Positions 53,793-62,069 of a stretch of 64,000 nucleotides of DNA are shown here, piece after piece. The notes beneath the pieces were generated by a model, which was not told the origin of the DNA, did no database searches, and saw only the letters and a list, made by a program, of their open reading frames with translations. Numbering within the stretch: position 1 is the stretch's first letter; the number at the start of each line of letters is the position of its first letter. Made by a program: the position numbers and the translations under genes. This DNA comes from Methylotuvimicrobium buryatense 5G (GTDB lineage Bacteria; Pseudomonadota; Gammaproteobacteria; Methylococcales; Methylomonadaceae). Location of the stretch: NCBI RefSeq assembly GCF_000341735.1, contig NZ_KB455575.1, forward strand, positions 3,744,286-3,808,285. Reading direction: 5' to 3'.

Positions 53793-54734
53793 ATGGCTAC
53801 CTTATTCTGGCTACAGACAGGCGCCTGTGGCGGCGATTCGCTGGCGCTATTGAGTGCTGAATCACCGAGCCTCGAACAAATTTTTTCGGCTCACGGCGTT
53901 GAATTGCTATGGCACCCCTCGTTGTCCAACGCGTCGATGCGCGAGCACGACGCGCTGCTCGAACGCATCGTCAACGGCGAACAAGCGTTGGACATACTTT
54001 GCGTCGAAGGCAGCATCGTCACGGCCCCGCGCGGTACCGGTCTGTACGACAGCTACCGCGGCCGGGCGCGCATGGACATCGCGCGTGAATTGGCAGAGCG
54101 GGCCGGTACGGTCGTCGCGATGGGCACCTGTGCTGCCTACGGTGGCGTTCATGCCGCGGCGCCGAATCCGGGCGATTGTATCGGCCTGCAATACAACCGT
54201 TCGACTCCGGGCGGTCTGTTGCCGCCGGAGTGGCGTTCGCGCGAGGGCCTTCCTGTCGTCAACGTCTCCGGTTGCCCGGCACATCCCCACGCCATGACCC
54301 AGACGCTGGCCTGGCTCGCCGCCGGACTGCCGTTGCCGCTGGACGAACTGAATCGTCCTAAGGCGTTCTTCAATACCGTCGTTCATCAGGGGTGTACGCG
54401 TAACGAGTATCACGAATACGACATCGAAGAAAACGAACCGGGCGGGCGCGCCTGTCTGTTTTTCAATCTCGGCTGCCAAGGGCCGATGACGCAGGCGGTA
54501 TGCAACAGCGATCTGTGGAACGGCACCAGCAGCAAGACTCGCGCCGGTGTGCCTTGTTTCGGTTGCACGTCGCCGAGCTTCCCTCGCGACACCGATTTGT
54601 TCCTGACTGAGAAAATCGGCGACATTCCGTTGCGCTTGCCGCTGGGCGTCGAACGTCCCCGGTACATGGCATACAAGAATCTTGCCCGCGCCGCTGCGCC
54701 GGAACGCGTCAAAGACAAGAAAATGGACGTTTGA
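53793..54734 (+). CDS. [NiFe] hydrogenase small subunit, group-2-like
   Basis: 313-aa electron-transfer subunit. It has no Tat signal peptide, so it is cytosolic, as in sensory or cyanobacterial-type group 2 enzymes. The N-terminus ATLFWLQTGACGGDSLALLS has Cys12 but Asp15 where the proximal [4Fe-4S] motif normally has the second Cys. Cys113 (MGTCAAYGG) and Cys161 (VSGCPAHPH) complete it. Distal and medial cluster ligands are present: H-x-x-C in VVHQGCTRNE, ACLFFNLGC, AVCNSDLWN and GVPCFGCTSP. A single TGAGATG junction links it to the large subunit. It is probably part of an H2 sensor, because a c-di-GMP enzyme follows in the operon. Confidence 0.9.
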   Translation: MATLFWLQTGACGGDSLALLSAESPSLEQIFSAHGVELLWHPSLSNASMREHDALLERIVNGEQALDILCVEGSIVTAPRGTGLYDSYRGRARMDIARELAERAGTVVAMGTCAAYGGVHAAAPNPGDCIGLQYNRSTPGGLLPPEWRSREGLPVVNVSGCPAHPHAMTQTLAWLAAGLPLPLDELNRPKAFFNTVVHQGCTRNEYHEYDIEENEPGGRACLFFNLGCQGPMTQAVCNSDLWNGTSSKTRAGVPCFGCTSPSFPRDTDLFLTEKIGDIPLRLPLGVERPRYMAYKNLARAAAPERVKDKKMDV

Positions 54735-54735
54735 G

Positions 54736-56265
54736 ATGGCTACGATTGAAGTCAACATCAATTTGAACCGCGTCGAGGGAGACCTCGAAATCGCTTTGGT
54801 GCTCGACGACGGCGTCGTCACGGAAGCTCGGACCATCGGCACACTGTATCGCGGTTTCGAGCAGATCATGATGGGCAGGGCGCCCCGCGATGCGTTGGTG
54901 ATCACGCCGCGGGTCTGCGGCATTTGCGGTACGGCTCATCTTTACTCGGCAGTGCTCGCGCTCGAACATGCCTGGCGGACGCCGGTGCCGCCGAATGCGA
55001 CGCGCATCCGCAATCTTTGCCTGATTGCCGAAGGTATACAGAACGATTTACGTCAAACCTTTCTGTTTTTCGCGCCCGATTTTTGCCATCGGCGTTATAG
55101 TCAGCACAGCTGGTTCGACGATGCGGTCGACGCTTTCGAACCGTTTCGCGGTTCGATTTATCTCGAAACGTTGGCTCAAACGCGGAAAGCGGTCGAAATC
55201 GTCGCGCATTTCGGCGGGCAATGGCCGCATTCATCCTATATGATACCCGGCGGCGTGACGACGCCGGCCGATCTGCGCCGGCTGTTGGCCTGCCGCTCGG
55301 TATTGGATGAGATTCAGCGCTGGTACGAACGGCGCGTCATCGGCGCTTCGCTCGACGATTGGCTGGCCTTGGAAGATGCCGAGCGCTATTTCGCTTGGCT
55401 CGATACGCCGGCGCATGCCGGCAGCGCGCTGGGTTTGATGAGCCGCGCGGCCCGCTCGCTCGGCCTACACCTGTGCGCCTCGGGTACGCCGCACATGCTC
55501 AGCTATGGCGCCTGGTGCGATCCCGACCGTTGGTCCGCGCCGCACGACGCGCGTGTGCTGCCGGGCGGTTTCTACGACGGCGGAAGCGGCACGGTCGGGC
55601 CATACGATCAACAACTGATCAATGAGCACGTTCGTCATTCCTGGTTCCGGCCTTATGACGGCGGGCGGCATCCGTGGAACGGCGAAACCGTCCCCGATTT
55701 TCAGCCGAACAGCGACCGCTACACTTGGGCGAAGGCGCCGCGCTACGGCGATAAGGTGGTGCAGACCGGACCGTTGGCCGAGCTGCTAATCGGCGGCGAT
55801 GCACTGATTGCGTCGCTGCACCAAGCCGAAGGCGGCAGCGCTTGGCTTCGGCAATTCGCGCGGGTCAGGCGAATCGCCGTCGAATTGAAGCAAGCGCGAC
55901 TGATACTCGACGAGTTAACAGCGAATCTACACGAGCCGCATATTTTGAATCCGGCCAAAACACAGGAAACCGACGGAGAAGGATACGGTCTGATCATGGC
56001 CGCGCGCGGGGCGCTCGGGCACTGGCTCAAAATCAAAGACGGTGTCATCGAAAAATATCAAATCATCACGCCAACCGCGTGGAACGCCTCTCCTAGAGAC
56101 AGCGGAGGATTGCCGGGGCATTGGGAGCAAAGCCTAGTCGGACTGAGCGTTCAGGATCCGGACGATCCCGTAGAAATCGGGCATGTCATTCGCTCCCACG
56201 ATCCGTGCCTAGTGTGCACGGTACATGTGCTGAACACCGGCACGAGGCTACGTTTCGGGCCATGA
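54736..56265 (+). CDS. [NiFe] hydrogenase large subunit, group-2-like
   Basis: 509-aa catalytic subunit. The nickel-site motifs are complete: RVCGICGTAHL (Cys61, Cys64) and DPCLVCTVH (Cys491, Cys494, His497). The body has NLNRVEGDLEIALVLDDG and LGLHLCASGTPHMLSYGAW. Twelve residues (VLNTGTRLRFGP) follow His497, a short but present C-terminal extension of the kind removed by a maturation protease. Classical H2 sensors (HupV/HoxC) usually lack it. ATG 54736 directly follows the small-subunit stop. The last 4 bp overlap the protease start. Confidence 0.92.
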   Translation: MATIEVNINLNRVEGDLEIALVLDDGVVTEARTIGTLYRGFEQIMMGRAPRDALVITPRVCGICGTAHLYSAVLALEHAWRTPVPPNATRIRNLCLIAEGIQNDLRQTFLFFAPDFCHRRYSQHSWFDDAVDAFEPFRGSIYLETLAQTRKAVEIVAHFGGQWPHSSYMIPGGVTTPADLRRLLACRSVLDEIQRWYERRVIGASLDDWLALEDAERYFAWLDTPAHAGSALGLMSRAARSLGLHLCASGTPHMLSYGAWCDPDRWSAPHDARVLPGGFYDGGSGTVGPYDQQLINEHVRHSWFRPYDGGRHPWNGETVPDFQPNSDRYTWAKAPRYGDKVVQTGPLAELLIGGDALIASLHQAEGGSAWLRQFARVRRIAVELKQARLILDELTANLHEPHILNPAKTQETDGEGYGLIMAARGALGHWLKIKDGVIEKYQIITPTAWNASPRDSGGLPGHWEQSLVGLSVQDPDDPVEIGHVIRSHDPCLVCTVHVLNTGTRLRFGP

Positions 56266-56729
56266 GTAATCGGCAATTATGTCATATCGTTTGCTTCGGT
56301 AATCCGCTCCACGGTGATGACGGTTTCGGTCCGGCGGTTTACCAACGGCTAGCGGCGCTGCCGCTGCCGGATAACGTGCGCGTGTTCGACGCCGGAACGC
56401 CCGGTCTGGCGGCATTAGCGCTATTTCAAGGATGCCATGAGGTGATGATCGTCGACGCCGTCGCATCGGGCGGCATACCAGGGAAATTAAGCCGATTATC
56501 GCCGAATGTTGTTACGGCCGAAATCACGTTACCGGGCCACGGCATCGGCGTAGGCTATTTGTTAAAGGCCGTTGCCGCGTTGCCGGACTGCCCACGCATC
56601 GAGATCATCGCAGCGGAAATCCTTGGAGCGGCACCGTTCCGTCCGGGCTTGTCAAAACCGGTGCGCCAAGCTGTCGACGATGCCTTCGTTCTACTGGAAA
56701 AATATGCCGAGCAAGTTTCCCGTCAATGA
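56262..56729 (+). CDS. hydrogenase maturation endopeptidase
   Basis: 155-aa HyaD/HupD-type protease that trims the large-subunit C-terminus after nickel insertion. CFGNPLHGDDGFGPAVYQRL has the Glu/Asp metal ligand position (Asp in GNPLHGDDG). VFDAGTPGLAAL and VMIVDAVASGG give the second Asp, and PGHGIGVGYLLKAV carries the His. ATG 56262 overlaps the large-subunit stop (ATGA). A longer frame from 56121 is a shadow. Its 3' end overlaps the start of the signalling gene by 26 bp. Confidence 0.9.
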   Translation: MSNRQLCHIVCFGNPLHGDDGFGPAVYQRLAALPLPDNVRVFDAGTPGLAALALFQGCHEVMIVDAVASGGIPGKLSRLSPNVVTAEITLPGHGIGVGYLLKAVAALPDCPRIEIIAAEILGAAPFRPGLSKPVRQAVDDAFVLLEKYAEQVSRQ

Positions 56730-59373
56730 ATCGCACCTAAATGAGGAACTGACGCGTTTGCGGGTCGAAGTCGAAGCGCTTCGAATCGCCAACGCGGCGC
56801 TCGAGCAACAATTGTCGATCGACGCCAAGCAGGCCGATTCGATGCTGCGGGTGCTCGAAATACGTAGTAACGAGCTAAAGGAAGCCAACCTACATCAGCT
56901 GAATCAAAGTAATTTCATCCGTCGCGTCATGGATTCGACCGGCGCGATGATGATCGTGCTGGGACCTGATGGGCATATACGCCAAGTCAATCGGCGTTGC
57001 GCGCAGGAGTTGTCCGGAACCGATTCGATTCCGGACAATCGCGTGCTGGACGACTGGTTGCATCCCGACGAACGACAAGCGCTTGTCGCACAAGCGATCG
57101 GTTTGCCGTGGCCCGTTTTTTCTCCGCTGTTCGAAGTCGTGCGGCGTTCGGGTTCCTATGCCGCTGAGCACCGTCTGGGAAGCCGCGACGGAAGCTATCG
57201 CCATTATTGGTTTGAGGCGAGTCTGCAACACAACCCTCAAGGCAAAGAAGAAGGCGCCGTCATTTGCGCGAGCGATATCACGCGGCTCAAACAACAACAA
57301 GAGCGATTGAGCCGAAGCGAAAAACGCCTGAAAGAGGCGCAAAAAATCGCCCGCCTGGGGCATTGGGAAATGGATTTGACGTGCGACAAACTCACTTGGT
57401 CGGAGGAAGTGTGTATTATTTTCGAGCTCGATTCGGCTTCGATACCCCGTAACTATGCGGACTTTCTCGAACTCGTCTATCCAGCCGACCGGGCCGCAGT
57501 CGACCGGGCTTTCACATCCGCCCTAAGCACGCATGGTTCTTACGACATCGAACATCGTCTGTTAGCGGCCGGCGGACAAATTAAGTGGATACACGAACGG
57601 TGCGTCATCTACTATGACGATGCCGGGCGGGCTTTACGGTTGGTCGGAACGATTCAGGATATCACCGAGCAACGCTTGGCCGAAGAGCAGTTGCGTCTTG
57701 CGGCGAGCGTCTTCGACAATAGCCTGAATGGCATTCTAATCACCGATGCGAATACGCGCATCGTCAAGGTCAACCGCATGTTCAGCGAAGTCATGGGCTA
57801 TTCGTCCGACGAGGTGTTGGGACAAAAACCGAGCTTGCTGAAATCCGAGCACCACGATAAGCAATTTTATCGCAGTCTGTGGGCCGCACTCGAACGGGAC
57901 GGCAAATGGCAGGGTGAGATTTGGGACCGGCGTAAGAACGGCGAACTGATACCACTGTGGCAAAATATATCGTCGGTGCGCGACGCCATCGGACGCGTGA
58001 CGCACTATATCAGCGTCTTTTACGATTTAACCCAACAAAAGCAAAGCGCGAAACATATCTACCATCTGGCCTATTACGATGCCTTGACCGAACTACCGAA
58101 CCGGCAGTTATTCAACGAGCGCTGCGAGCATGCACTGGAGAGGGCGAATCGCGACTACCATCCGCTGGCAGTTTTGTTTCTTGATCTGGACCGGTTCAAG
58201 CACGTCAACGACAGTCTCGGGCATCCGGCCGGAGACGAGCTTTTGCGCATGGTCGCACACGCAATCAAGAGTTCTTTGCGCCAAGACGATACGGTCGCGC
58301 GCTTGGGTGGCGACGAATTCATCATTTTGCTCGAAAATACCGGGAGCCGCTCCGATGTCGAACAGGTCGCCCTCAAAATCATTGCGCACCTCTCTAGACC
58401 TTTCATCGTTCAAGGCCATAAGCTGGAGATCGGCACGTCGATAGGCATCAGTTGTTATCCTGAGGATGGCAAAGACACCATGTCCTTAATCAAACACGCC
58501 GATCTTGCGATGTATCGAGCCAAGGAAAAAGGACGCGGTAATTTTCAGTTTTACGAAACGTATCTAACTACGCGCGCGAAAGAACGTCTTTTTCTCGAAA
58601 GTGAGCTGCGCGACGCACTGGAACGCCAGGAATTCCATCTTCATTACCAACCGCAATTCGCCTTATCCGGCGGCGAATTGATCGGAGCCGAGGCTTTATT
58701 GCGCTGGAATCATCACGAGCACGGCCTGATCGCGCCCGACAAGTTCATTCCGATCGCCGAGGAATCGGGGCTGATCGTCGCGATCGGCGAATGGGTGCTA
58801 TCGGCCGCATGCAGTCAGGCCAAGGCATGGCTCGACGCCGGTTACGCATTCAAACAGGTCGCGGTCAATCTGTCCGGCGCGCAGATCGAACGCAGCGATA
58901 TTTTGGCAACGGTCGGCAACGTCCTTGCAACAACGGGACTGCCTCCCCGGCACCTAGAGCTCGAAATCACCGAAACCTATATCATGCGTCAAGCGAAACA
59001 GAACGTTCGTATCATGGAAGAGCTTCGCGCATTGGGCGTGAGCCTGGCGATCGATGATTTCGGAACCGGGCAGTCGTCGCTCAGTTATTTGAAACGCCTG
59101 CCGGTCGACAAGTTGAAAATCGACCGTTCATTCGTGATGGATATTCCGCAAGATAGCAATGATATGGCCATTACCCGAGCGATTCTCGCACTCGGACACA
59201 GTTTGAAACTAACCGTTTTGGCCGAGGGTGTCGAAACCGCAGAACAAGCGGCTTTTCTTAACGAATTAAAATGCGACGAAGTGCAGGGCTATTATTACAG
59301 CCGCCCGCTGGACGCCGAAAGCTTCCGGAAGCTATTGGCCAAGCAAAAGTTCGATGCAGATCTTTTTGATTGA
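56704..59373 (+). CDS. PAS-GGDEF-EAL cyclic di-GMP enzyme of the hydrogenase operon
   Basis: 889-aa cytosolic protein. A coiled coil (~10-65) precedes three PAS domains (~70-195, 215-330 and 333-450, each with a PAC segment). The diguanylate cyclase domain has intact RLGGDEFIILLEN (GGDEF at ~534) and an RQDD inhibitory site five residues before it. The phosphodiesterase domain has intact EALLRW (~663), DDFGTGQSSLSYL and KLKIDRSFV. Both activities are therefore possible. ATG 56704 (GGAA upstream) lies inside the end of the protease gene, so all four genes are translationally linked. PAS domains also couple HupUV/HoxBC sensors to their kinases, so H2 state may control c-di-GMP here. Confidence 0.92.
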   Translation: MPSKFPVNESHLNEELTRLRVEVEALRIANAALEQQLSIDAKQADSMLRVLEIRSNELKEANLHQLNQSNFIRRVMDSTGAMMIVLGPDGHIRQVNRRCAQELSGTDSIPDNRVLDDWLHPDERQALVAQAIGLPWPVFSPLFEVVRRSGSYAAEHRLGSRDGSYRHYWFEASLQHNPQGKEEGAVICASDITRLKQQQERLSRSEKRLKEAQKIARLGHWEMDLTCDKLTWSEEVCIIFELDSASIPRNYADFLELVYPADRAAVDRAFTSALSTHGSYDIEHRLLAAGGQIKWIHERCVIYYDDAGRALRLVGTIQDITEQRLAEEQLRLAASVFDNSLNGILITDANTRIVKVNRMFSEVMGYSSDEVLGQKPSLLKSEHHDKQFYRSLWAALERDGKWQGEIWDRRKNGELIPLWQNISSVRDAIGRVTHYISVFYDLTQQKQSAKHIYHLAYYDALTELPNRQLFNERCEHALERANRDYHPLAVLFLDLDRFKHVNDSLGHPAGDELLRMVAHAIKSSLRQDDTVARLGGDEFIILLENTGSRSDVEQVALKIIAHLSRPFIVQGHKLEIGTSIGISCYPEDGKDTMSLIKHADLAMYRAKEKGRGNFQFYETYLTTRAKERLFLESELRDALERQEFHLHYQPQFALSGGELIGAEALLRWNHHEHGLIAPDKFIPIAEESGLIVAIGEWVLSAACSQAKAWLDAGYAFKQVAVNLSGAQIERSDILATVGNVLATTGLPPRHLELEITETYIMRQAKQNVRIMEELRALGVSLAIDDFGTGQSSLSYLKRLPVDKLKIDRSFVMDIPQDSNDMAITRAILALGHSLKLTVLAEGVETAEQAAFLNELKCDEVQGYYYSRPLDAESFRKLLAKQKFDADLFD

Positions 59374-59396
59374 AGCCGGGTACGCTAGGTGAGGGG

Positions 59397-59489
59397 CCAG
59401 CATGGAGCTGGCATAGAGCCTACATGGACGTATTCACGGCGTCCTTTGACGGGGACCCCGGTGCCGAATTTTGAACTCCGATGGGTATA
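59397..59489 (-). repeat. fragment of a TATACC-type TIR element
   Basis: Right-hand ~93 bp of the family in reverse orientation (GGAGCTGGCATAGAGCC ... CCGAATTTTGAACTCCGATG then GGTATA), including the reverse of the GGACGCCGTGAATACGTCC module. It follows the operon end. 59490-59790 is AT-rich with no gene seen. Confidence 0.65.
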
Positions 59490-59804
59490 GTCATCGCGAT
59501 ATGGATACATACTTTGGGAGATAGGTGTCTATTTGCTTCTAGATGAAAGAAAAATGAAAGGAAAAATGGATAAATTTATATTCGAAGACGCCAATTAATG
59601 AAGTCTTTGGAAAATCATGCAGGGTATTTTTATGGAGTAATTTTTCGTAAATCAAGATTAGGCGGGCTGAAATAAGTAGCGGAATGCCGAAATATGAAAT
59701 GCGGAAATTATGTCCGGATTAACCCGAATGGCAATGAAAAATATGGAAGTTTAGCCTTGCCATTTTTTGCAAAATAATGTTCTTTCATCCTCTAGGAGGT
59801 CATT

Positions 59805-59996
59805 ATGATTCATGCGAACAAGTTGCATAAAATATTTCATCAACGTGCAGTTTTGAAAGCCGGATCTGAAGATCAGTCGCACTTGAAACAATCAACAGAA
59901 CCGAAAGCCGATACAATGTCGATTTTCGAAAAGATTGTCAGAAAAGAGTGCAGAACCTTGATTCGATATATTTTCCATAACGCTGGTGGCCGATAA
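59805..59996 (+). CDS. 63-aa basic protein with strong RBS, unknown
   Basis: ATG 59805 preceded by CTAGGAGGTCATT, an excellent ribosome site. The product is soluble, basic and helical (MIHANKLHKIFHQRAVLKAG...SIFEKIVRKECRTLIRYIFHNAGGR), with no signal peptide. A clean hairpin follows 8 bp after the stop. I do not recognise it. The well-formed expression signals on both sides argue that it is a real, monocistronic gene. Confidence 0.6.
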   Translation: MIHANKLHKIFHQRAVLKAGSEDQSHLKQSTEPKADTMSIFEKIVRKECRTLIRYIFHNAGGR

Positions 59997-60004
59997 CGGT
60001 CCCA

Positions 60005-60043
60005 AAGGGAGCAGGTTAAATTATTAATTAAACCTGCTCCCTT
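60005..60043. terminator. 13-bp-stem hairpin terminator
   Basis: AAGGGAGCAGGTT pairs with AACCTGCTCCCTT around an AT-only loop. It ends the 63-aa gene. The T-run is poor (TTCATGTG), so strength is uncertain. Confidence 0.7.
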
Positions 60044-60184
60044 CATGTGTAAATGCTTGACTGCAAGCCCCGCTTTGTTGATATCAAATGTAAATCCTGA
60101 CCTTTAGCTCAATGGAAGTGAGCATGAGTTTTCCGAAAATACGCTATCCTTAAAAAACCTGACACTAAACCAGGAGATGCGGCG

Positions 60185-61165
60185 ATGGACCGCTTTGAAC
60201 GAATCTACCAATTACACACCATCCTATCCGGTCGCCGAACGCCGGTTTCCAATGCCCAATTACAGGAAAAACTCGAATGCAGCGAAGCGACCGTAAAGCG
60301 GTTGCTAACACTCATGCGCGACCACTTCGACGCGCCGATCGCCTACGACCGTAAACGCAACGGTTATTATTACGACACCGAAGCCGGCGAACACCCTTAC
60401 GAACTGCCCGGCTTATGGTTCAATGCCGAGGAATTATGGGGCTTGCTGACCTGCCATACCATGCTGCGCAAAATATCGCCGGGCCTGTTCGGCGAGCAAA
60501 TCGCCCAACTGCAAAACCGGATCGAAAAACTTCTCGCGTTAGATCGAAGCAGCGCCGAACGCAAACTGGAATGCATTAAAATCGTCCCGATCGCCTCGCG
60601 ACAAAAAGTTCGAAATCCATGGTTCGCCAAAATCGCCGGCTCGCTATTCGATAATAAACGCCTCGATTTGGTCTACGACGCGCGTAGCGACGGACAAATA
60701 ACCACACGCAGCGTATCCCCGCAAAATCTAGTTTACTACCGGGACAACTGGTACCTTGACGCGTGGTGTCACTTTAGAAGAGAACTGCGCACCTTCGCAC
60801 TGGAACGCATTAAAACCGCCGCCCGCCAAGAAATACCCTCCCAAAACGTCGATCGACAGCAACTCGAAGATTATTTCAGTTCCTCCTACGGCATCTTCTC
60901 CGGCAAAGCCGAACACACCGCAAAACTGAAATTCACGCCCGAACGCGCCCGCTGGGTCGCCGACGAACAATGGCATCCGAAACAAACCGGCCGCTGGCAC
61001 GAAGACGGCAGTTACGAATTGAGCATACCCTTCGGCGATCACCGCGAGCTGTTGATGGACATCCTCCGCAATGGCGCCGAAGTCGAAATTTTGGAACCTG
61101 CCTTTTTACGCGAAGCCGTGATCGAGCAAATTCAAAAAATGGCGAAAATTTATCAAAAAGAATAA
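60185..61165 (+). CDS. WYL-domain transcription regulator
   Basis: 326 aa. Winged helix N-terminus (DRFERIYQLHTILSGRRTPVSNAQLQEKLECSEATVKRLLTLMRDHF), then a WYL sensing domain around residues ~150-235 (VSPQNLVYYRDNWYLDAWCHFRRELRTFALERI), then a WCX C-terminal extension (AKLKFTPERARWVADEQWHPKQT, ... GDHRELLMDILRNGAEVEILEP). Such YafY-type regulators often neighbour CRISPR-Cas and other defence loci, where they bind nucleic-acid ligands (family knowledge). Here it is the first gene before cas3. Confidence 0.9.
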   Translation: MDRFERIYQLHTILSGRRTPVSNAQLQEKLECSEATVKRLLTLMRDHFDAPIAYDRKRNGYYYDTEAGEHPYELPGLWFNAEELWGLLTCHTMLRKISPGLFGEQIAQLQNRIEKLLALDRSSAERKLECIKIVPIASRQKVRNPWFAKIAGSLFDNKRLDLVYDARSDGQITTRSVSPQNLVYYRDNWYLDAWCHFRRELRTFALERIKTAARQEIPSQNVDRQQLEDYFSSSYGIFSGKAEHTAKLKFTPERARWVADEQWHPKQTGRWHEDGSYELSIPFGDHRELLMDILRNGAEVEILEPAFLREAVIEQIQKMAKIYQKE

Positions 61166-61232
61166 GTACCGTATCACGCTTTGATACGGTGGCTATGCAT
61201 AATGACCAACTAGATCGGTAGACGAGGACGAA

Positions 61233-61295
61233 ATGAACCATAAATTCGATGCTGGATTAAAACCAAAATGTTCATTCCAAATGAAAGTGCTATGA
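61233..61295 (+). other. possible 20-codon leader peptide
   Basis: GAGGACGAA then ATG starts a 20-residue frame (MNHKFDAGLKPKCSFQMKVL). Its stop overlaps the ATG of the Phd-like gene at 61292 (ATGA). It may be a translational coupling device or chance. Confidence 0.3.
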
Positions 61296-61531
61296 AATTT
61301 TTCAATACAACTCAAGCCAAACATCTATTGAAGCAGACTCTCGATATTGCCCAGCAAGAGCCGGTTATTATCCAAAAGCACCGAAAATATTTTGCGGTTT
61401 TATTGTCGTCTGCCCGTTACTCGGAATTGCTTGCATACGAAGACAAGTACCTGCACAACTTGGCTGTTTTGGTCGAGAAAGAAGGCTTCATCGGTACCGA
61501 GGCCAGCCGAAATCTGTTGGATAGTATTTGA
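61292..61531 (+). CDS. Phd/YefM-like antitoxin-type protein
   Basis: 79 aa. MKFFNTTQAKHLLKQTLDIAQQEPVIIQKHRKYFAVLLSSARYSELL follows the Phd/YefM N-terminal fold, with the strand-helix-strand and VIIxKHxKxxAVLLS pattern that binds DNA and neutralises a toxin. The C-terminal helix is NLAVLVEKEGFIGTEASRNLL. No RelE/Doc-type toxin follows; the next gene is only 45 codons. Start at 61292 is based on family length; 61268 is an alternative. Confidence 0.65.
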   Translation: MKFFNTTQAKHLLKQTLDIAQQEPVIIQKHRKYFAVLLSSARYSELLAYEDKYLHNLAVLVEKEGFIGTEASRNLLDSI

Positions 61532-61668
61532 TGCGTCGAATCGATTTCATCCGGCCGGCAGGAGAAATTTTGCGACAATTGGCTAAGTCGGAGCAGCGTA
61601 TTGCCAAGCAGTTCGAAAACGAATTGCCGCCTTTTTCGAATGGCTTGATGCAGGCCGAATATATATGA
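61531..61668 (+). CDS. 45-aa protein overlapping the antitoxin gene, unknown
   Basis: ATG shares one base with the preceding stop (TGATG), so it is coupled. RRIDFIRPAGEILRQLAKSE then QRIAKQFENELPPFSNGLMQ is helical and charged. It is too short for a known toxin; it may be the stub of a degraded toxin or a small accessory protein. Confidence 0.4.
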   Translation: MRRIDFIRPAGEILRQLAKSEQRIAKQFENELPPFSNGLMQAEYI

Positions 61669-61687
61669 AAACAATCGGAATCCAATC

Positions 61688-61948
61688 ATGATTTTACATA
61701 TAACCGACGTCGTGTATCTCGATGATTATCGTATAAAACTGGTATTTAACGACGGATTGTCCGGTGTTGCCGATTTACGCAATGCGCTTTGGGGAGAAAT
61801 GTTTGAACCATTATTGGACCCGAATAATTTCAGCCAAATCAGATTAAATCCGGAATTAGGTACCGTTAGCTGGCCCAATGGCGCCGACCTGGCTCCGGAG
61901 TTTTTATACACATTGATACAACCGAAAAACGAACCCAATGAAAACTGA
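61688..61948 (+). CDS. DUF2442 protein
   Basis: 86 aa: [72 protein letters not shown]. This is the DUF2442 pattern (strand pair, [30 protein letters not shown]). The family often pairs with DUF4160 or sits in toxin-antitoxin-like clusters; its function is unknown. It precedes the cas3 relic by 7 bp. Confidence 0.85.
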   Translation: MILHITDVVYLDDYRIKLVFNDGLSGVADLRNALWGEMFEPLLDPNNFSQIRLNPELGTVSWPNGADLAPEFLYTLIQPKNEPNEN

Positions 61949-61955
61949 GGTAGCC

Positions 61956-62069
61956 ATGACCGAAACAGCCGGATATTACAGATACTGGGGCAAAGCCAAA
62001 CCCGAAGGCGAGTCGGGCCCTGCCTATCATTTGCTGCCTTATCATTGTTTGGATGTGGCTTACTTATGA
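61956..62069 (+). pseudogene. N-terminal relic of a Cas3 HD domain
   Basis: ATG 61956 opens 37 codons reading [20 protein letters not shown] then LPYHCLDVA, then YL-stop. YWGKA...[13 protein letters not shown] is the conserved start of Cas3 (the HD domain, with the H of YHCLDVA as the first metal-binding His region). It breaks off where AVG... would follow and collides, with a 4-bp overlap, with the start of a second, different Cas3. I read it as the stump of an older cas3. Confidence 0.7.

Noticed and set aside
59744-59763. Sigma-54 promoter (TGGAAG...TTGCC) before the 63-aa gene
   Set aside because: Same fault: spacing is 2 bp too long.
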